Shown here: positions 61,782-64,000 of the stretch, in pieces
Position numbering within the stretch: position 1 is the stretch's first letter
Layout of the letters: the number at the start of each line of letters is the position of its first letter
DNA from: Pseudomonas viridiflava
GTDB lineage: Bacteria; Pseudomonadota; Gammaproteobacteria; Pseudomonadales; Pseudomonadaceae
Direction of reading: 5' to 3'
NCBI RefSeq assembly: GCF_003702045.1
Contig: NZ_RBTP01000065.1
Coordinates: 62,001 to 126,000 of the forward strand
DNA: 64,000 nucleotides
Position numbers and translations under genes: made by a program
The notes under the pieces: model-generated
Told to the model about the DNA's origin: nothing
Databases searched by the model: none
What the model saw: the letters and a program-made list of their open reading frames with translations, nothing else

Positions 61782-62075
61782 CCTGGCGTTGGGATGTATT
61801 GACGCTTTGGCAATTTGGCAGTTGCACAAGCGGTTTGCCAGCGATGGTTTTTCAGTCACATGTTCGTTACTGAACTGACCCCATCGCCGGCAAGCGGCCT
61901 CCCACAGTCCTGTGTTGTGTCTGATACGCCGCGTTTGCCGGGTTTGCTGCCGGTGCCCGGCAGGTCGCGGGCAAGCGCGCTCCTACAGTTCGGTGTTGCC
62001 GAGAAACCGTACAGCATTTGAGGTGCCTGTTTTTTCACTGCCATACTCGCGGCTTATTGCGGCGTGAGGTGTCTG
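61782..62075. other. Intergenic region with a REP-like element
   Basis: About 290 nt between the RpoN-dependent gene and the LysR gene. It contains repeat family 2 copy 2 and no coding frame. Confidence 0.6.
61882..61990. repeat. REP-like element, family 2, copy 2
   Basis: ATCGCCGGCAAGCGGCCTCC and GTCGCGGGCAAGCGCGCTCC are direct-repeat arms flanking CTGCCGGTGCCCGGCAG. The reverse complement resembles 34761-34845 in arm, hairpin and flanking CAGACACAAC-type order. Confidence 0.75.
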
Positions 62076-63035
62076 GTGTTCGATCTCAATGATCTGTTTT
62101 ATTTCGCTCAGGTAGTCGAATGCCGAGGGTTTGCACCGGCCGGTCGCAAGCTCGGCATCCCCAAGTCCAAGCTGAGCCGCCGTATTGCCGGGCTTGAAGA
62201 GCGTCTGGGCGTCAGGCTGATCCAGCGGTCTACCCGCAAGTTCGCCGTCACCGAAAGTGGGCGTGACTACTACGGGCATTGCGTGGCAATGCTGGTCGAG
62301 GCGGACGCTGCCGAAGAAGCCATCCAGCGTTCCAGGTCAGAACCTCAAGGGCGAATCACGCTCAGTTGTCCGCCGACGATGGGCGCGATGGGGGTCAACG
62401 AGACTGTCGCCACCTTCATGGCCGCTTACCCCAAAGTGCAGGTTTACATCGAAAGCACCAATCGGCGGGTCGACCCGTTATCCGAAAACATCGATATCGC
62501 CTTGCGTGTCCGCTTTCCTCCTCTGGAAGACGAGGGGCTGGTCATCAAGACGCTCGGACATAGCGCGCAGCGTCTGGTCGCGCATCCTGATTTGGCCGCC
62601 CACATTTCCGCCAAGTCGTCATTTAAGGACCTGGCCGGGCTGCCCAGCCTGGACCTGACATCGGCTACGCTCAATCATCGCTGGCTGCTGGAAAACGGGC
62701 CGGGGCATTACGTGGAGGTTGGTCATACGCCACGGCTCGTCTGCTCGGACCTGGATGCCATCCTTCAGGGGGCGCTGCAAGGCGTAGGCGTGGCGCAGTT
62801 GCCCGAAATCCTGGTGAGGAGTGCGCTGCAGCAGGGGCGTCTAGTGGAGTTGTTCGATGCTCATCGGCCCAAGTGTGGCGTCATTCACGCAGCGTTCGCC
62901 TCAAGGCGCGGACTGCTTCCTGCGATCAGAGCCATGCTGGATGCGCTGGAGACGTCATTCACAGCGCTCAACCACAACCCCGAATCTATCTATTGTTCTA
63001 TTCATGGGACGAACAATCGCATTCAGGGCGACTAA
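62076..63035 (+). CDS. LysR-family regulator
   Basis: This 319-residue LysR protein has an HTH (GFAPAGRKLGIPKSKLSRRI), an RSTRKFAVTESG hinge and a C-terminal effector domain. The GTG at 62076 is preferred over an earlier GTG at 62064 because AGGT lies 6 nt upstream. It is followed 72 nt later by the azoreductase gene in the same direction, unlike the divergent arrangement of most LysR pairs; it may still control that gene. The ligand is unknown. Confidence 0.85.
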   Translation: MFDLNDLFYFAQVVECRGFAPAGRKLGIPKSKLSRRIAGLEERLGVRLIQRSTRKFAVTESGRDYYGHCVAMLVEADAAEEAIQRSRSEPQGRITLSCPPTMGAMGVNETVATFMAAYPKVQVYIESTNRRVDPLSENIDIALRVRFPPLEDEGLVIKTLGHSAQRLVAHPDLAAHISAKSSFKDLAGLPSLDLTSATLNHRWLLENGPGHYVEVGHTPRLVCSDLDAILQGALQGVGVAQLPEILVRSALQQGRLVELFDAHRPKCGVIHAAFASRRGLLPAIRAMLDALETSFTALNHNPESIYCSIHGTNNRIQGD

Positions 63036-63107
63036 TCAAGTATTGGCTACAGCGATAGGATGCTCCCACTCAATCGCCCGGTAGCGATTTCACTTGGGAA
63101 GCCCGTT

Positions 63108-63716
63108 ATGAATATCTTGCACATCGACTCCAGCATTCTTGGTGACCATTCGGCGTCGCGTCAGCTCAGCCGCAGCGTGGTCGAGGCCTATCAGACAGCC
63201 CACGTCGACAGCCATGTGACCTACCGCGACCTGGTCAATGAAGCGCTTGCCCATTTCTCTCCCGCTACTCTGGCCGCTGCTGGGACGCCGGTCGAAGGTC
63301 GTGATGCCGCTCAGCGGCAGGAAGTGGATGCCAACGAGGCCACGTTGCAGCAGTTTCTGGATTCGGACGTGGTTGTGATCGGCGCGCCGATGTACAACTT
63401 CACCATTGCGACCCAGTTGAAGGCATGGATCGACCGCATTGCGGTTGCAGGCAGAACGTTCCGCTATTCCGAAGCCGGCCCTGAAGGCCTGTGCGGTGAC
63501 AAGAAAGTCATTATCGTTTCCACCGCAGGTGGCCTGCATGCCGGGCAGCCAAGCGGCGTAGGCCACGAGGAATATCTCAAGCTATTGTTCGGCTTCATCG
63601 GCGTGACTGATCTGCAATTCATTCGGGCAGAGGGCCTGGCTTATGGCGAGGAACCACGCGCCAACGCTCTGACTGCCGCCCGGCGGCACATCGAACAGAC
63701 ACTGTTCGCGACCTGA
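63108..63716 (+). CDS. azoR: FMN-dependent NADH-azoreductase
   Basis: This 202-residue flavodoxin-like enzyme has the start MNILHIDSSILGDHSASRQLS, the FMN-contact APMYNFTIATQLKAWIDRI near residue 96, and the STAGGLH motif near residue 142. It reduces azo dyes and quinones with NADH. The start at 63108 was preferred because the upstream frame (63060) adds an atypical leader. It ends before a strong terminator. Confidence 0.9.
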   Translation: MNILHIDSSILGDHSASRQLSRSVVEAYQTAHVDSHVTYRDLVNEALAHFSPATLAAAGTPVEGRDAAQRQEVDANEATLQQFLDSDVVVIGAPMYNFTIATQLKAWIDRIAVAGRTFRYSEAGPEGLCGDKKVIIVSTAGGLHAGQPSGVGHEEYLKLLFGFIGVTDLQFIRAEGLAYGEEPRANALTAARRHIEQTLFAT

Positions 63717-63740
63717 TAATACGCTTTACCTGTTCACCGG

Positions 63741-63779
63741 AAACTCCACAGCCTGCGCGCACGGCTGTGGAGTTTTTTT
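63741..63779 (+). terminator. Rho-independent terminator after azoR
   Basis: AAACTCCACAGCC / GGCTGTGGAGTTTTTTT with a TGCGCGCAC loop. Confidence 0.92.
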
Positions 63780-64000
63780 GCGTCTGGAATCAATGAATAA
63801 TTGACAGCTTTCTTACAGGTAGGCCGGTGCCTGCGGCCGTACACTGATCGTCTGTGATAGGTACGGTTCCGGGTTTATGTGCAGTGGTTGGCAATCGCCG
63901 ACATTGGCGACGATATTTGGCCCGGCGTGTGCACTATTTCGATTACGCAGACTCTCATTTGCTGTGAGAGCGGGGCGCTGGAGCATGAGGCTCGACACAA
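63780..64000. other. Unresolved end of window
   Basis: About 220 nt with no supportable gene. It probably contains the promoter of a gene beyond the edge. A short minus-strand frame is not credible. Confidence 0.4.

Noticed and set aside
63813..63998. Short minus-strand open frame at the window edge
   Set aside because: No ribosome binding site, no family resemblance, and it overlaps a likely promoter region.

Overview
This is a gene-dense, roughly 60% GC Gammaproteobacterial chromosome segment. Gene content and order point to a fluorescent Pseudomonas, probably of the P. syringae complex. The indicators are the riboswitch-cobW-cobN start, the pnuC/nadR-like/uppP block, REP-like GTGGGAGCGGACT palindromes, an sn/RpoN-type promoter, and paired Val(GAC) tRNAs. 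The genus is inferred from family resemblance only. No phage, insertion sequence, CRISPR array or rRNA was seen.

Layout. (1) 1-6865: a cobalamin riboswitch, then cobW, cobN and a ChlI/ChlD-like pair (B12 cobalt insertion). (2) 6969-16306: mixed housekeeping genes: a VpsR-like enhancer-binding protein with an altered GAFTGA loop, an NAD-precursor salvage pair (nadR-like kinase, pnuC), uppP, DUF1294, a YjbR protein, an orphan pcaD-like hydrolase, a LysR regulator with a VOC protein, and malate:quinone oxidoreductase with an apparent signal peptide. (3) 17284-22805: a periplasmic molybdo-flavoprotein aldehyde oxidoreductase (paoABC type) with its XdhC-like and MocA-like maturation genes. (4) 22906-44001: a catabolic region with a succinate-semialdehyde dehydrogenase, a tartrate/D-malate dehydrogenase with LysR regulators, a polyamine-type ABC importer, a RibBX-type riboflavin gene, a GntR regulator coupled to a Nudix hydrolase, a flavin reductase/aldehyde dehydrogenase/alpha-beta hydrolase/AA_synth operon, a formaldehyde dehydrogenase, an SDR and another aldehyde dehydrogenase. 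(5) 44069-64000: pbpG, small membrane and secreted proteins, a shikimate-dehydrogenase-like gene, an MFS pump, an NhaR-like regulator, terC, a C39-like pseudopeptidase, a puuB-like oxidase, two tRNA-Val genes, an alcohol dehydrogenase, a GAF-GAF-GGDEF-EAL protein, an RpoN-promoted orphan gene, a LysR regulator and azoreductase.

The strongest candidate for an undescribed system lies between 28281 and 40073. Three near-identical palindromes (TGGTATACCATAA type) sit in front of the ABC importer operon, between ribBX and the DUF1330 gene, and in front of the AA_synth-hydrolase-aldehyde dehydrogenase-flavin reductase operon. A GntR/FCD regulator encoded inside the same cluster is the obvious candidate binder. 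Read together, these genes look like a substrate-induced pathway that imports a cationic or nitrogenous compound, boosts flavin supply, and degrades the compound through hydrolysis and aldehyde oxidation. No oxygenase is present in the window, and the substrate is unknown.
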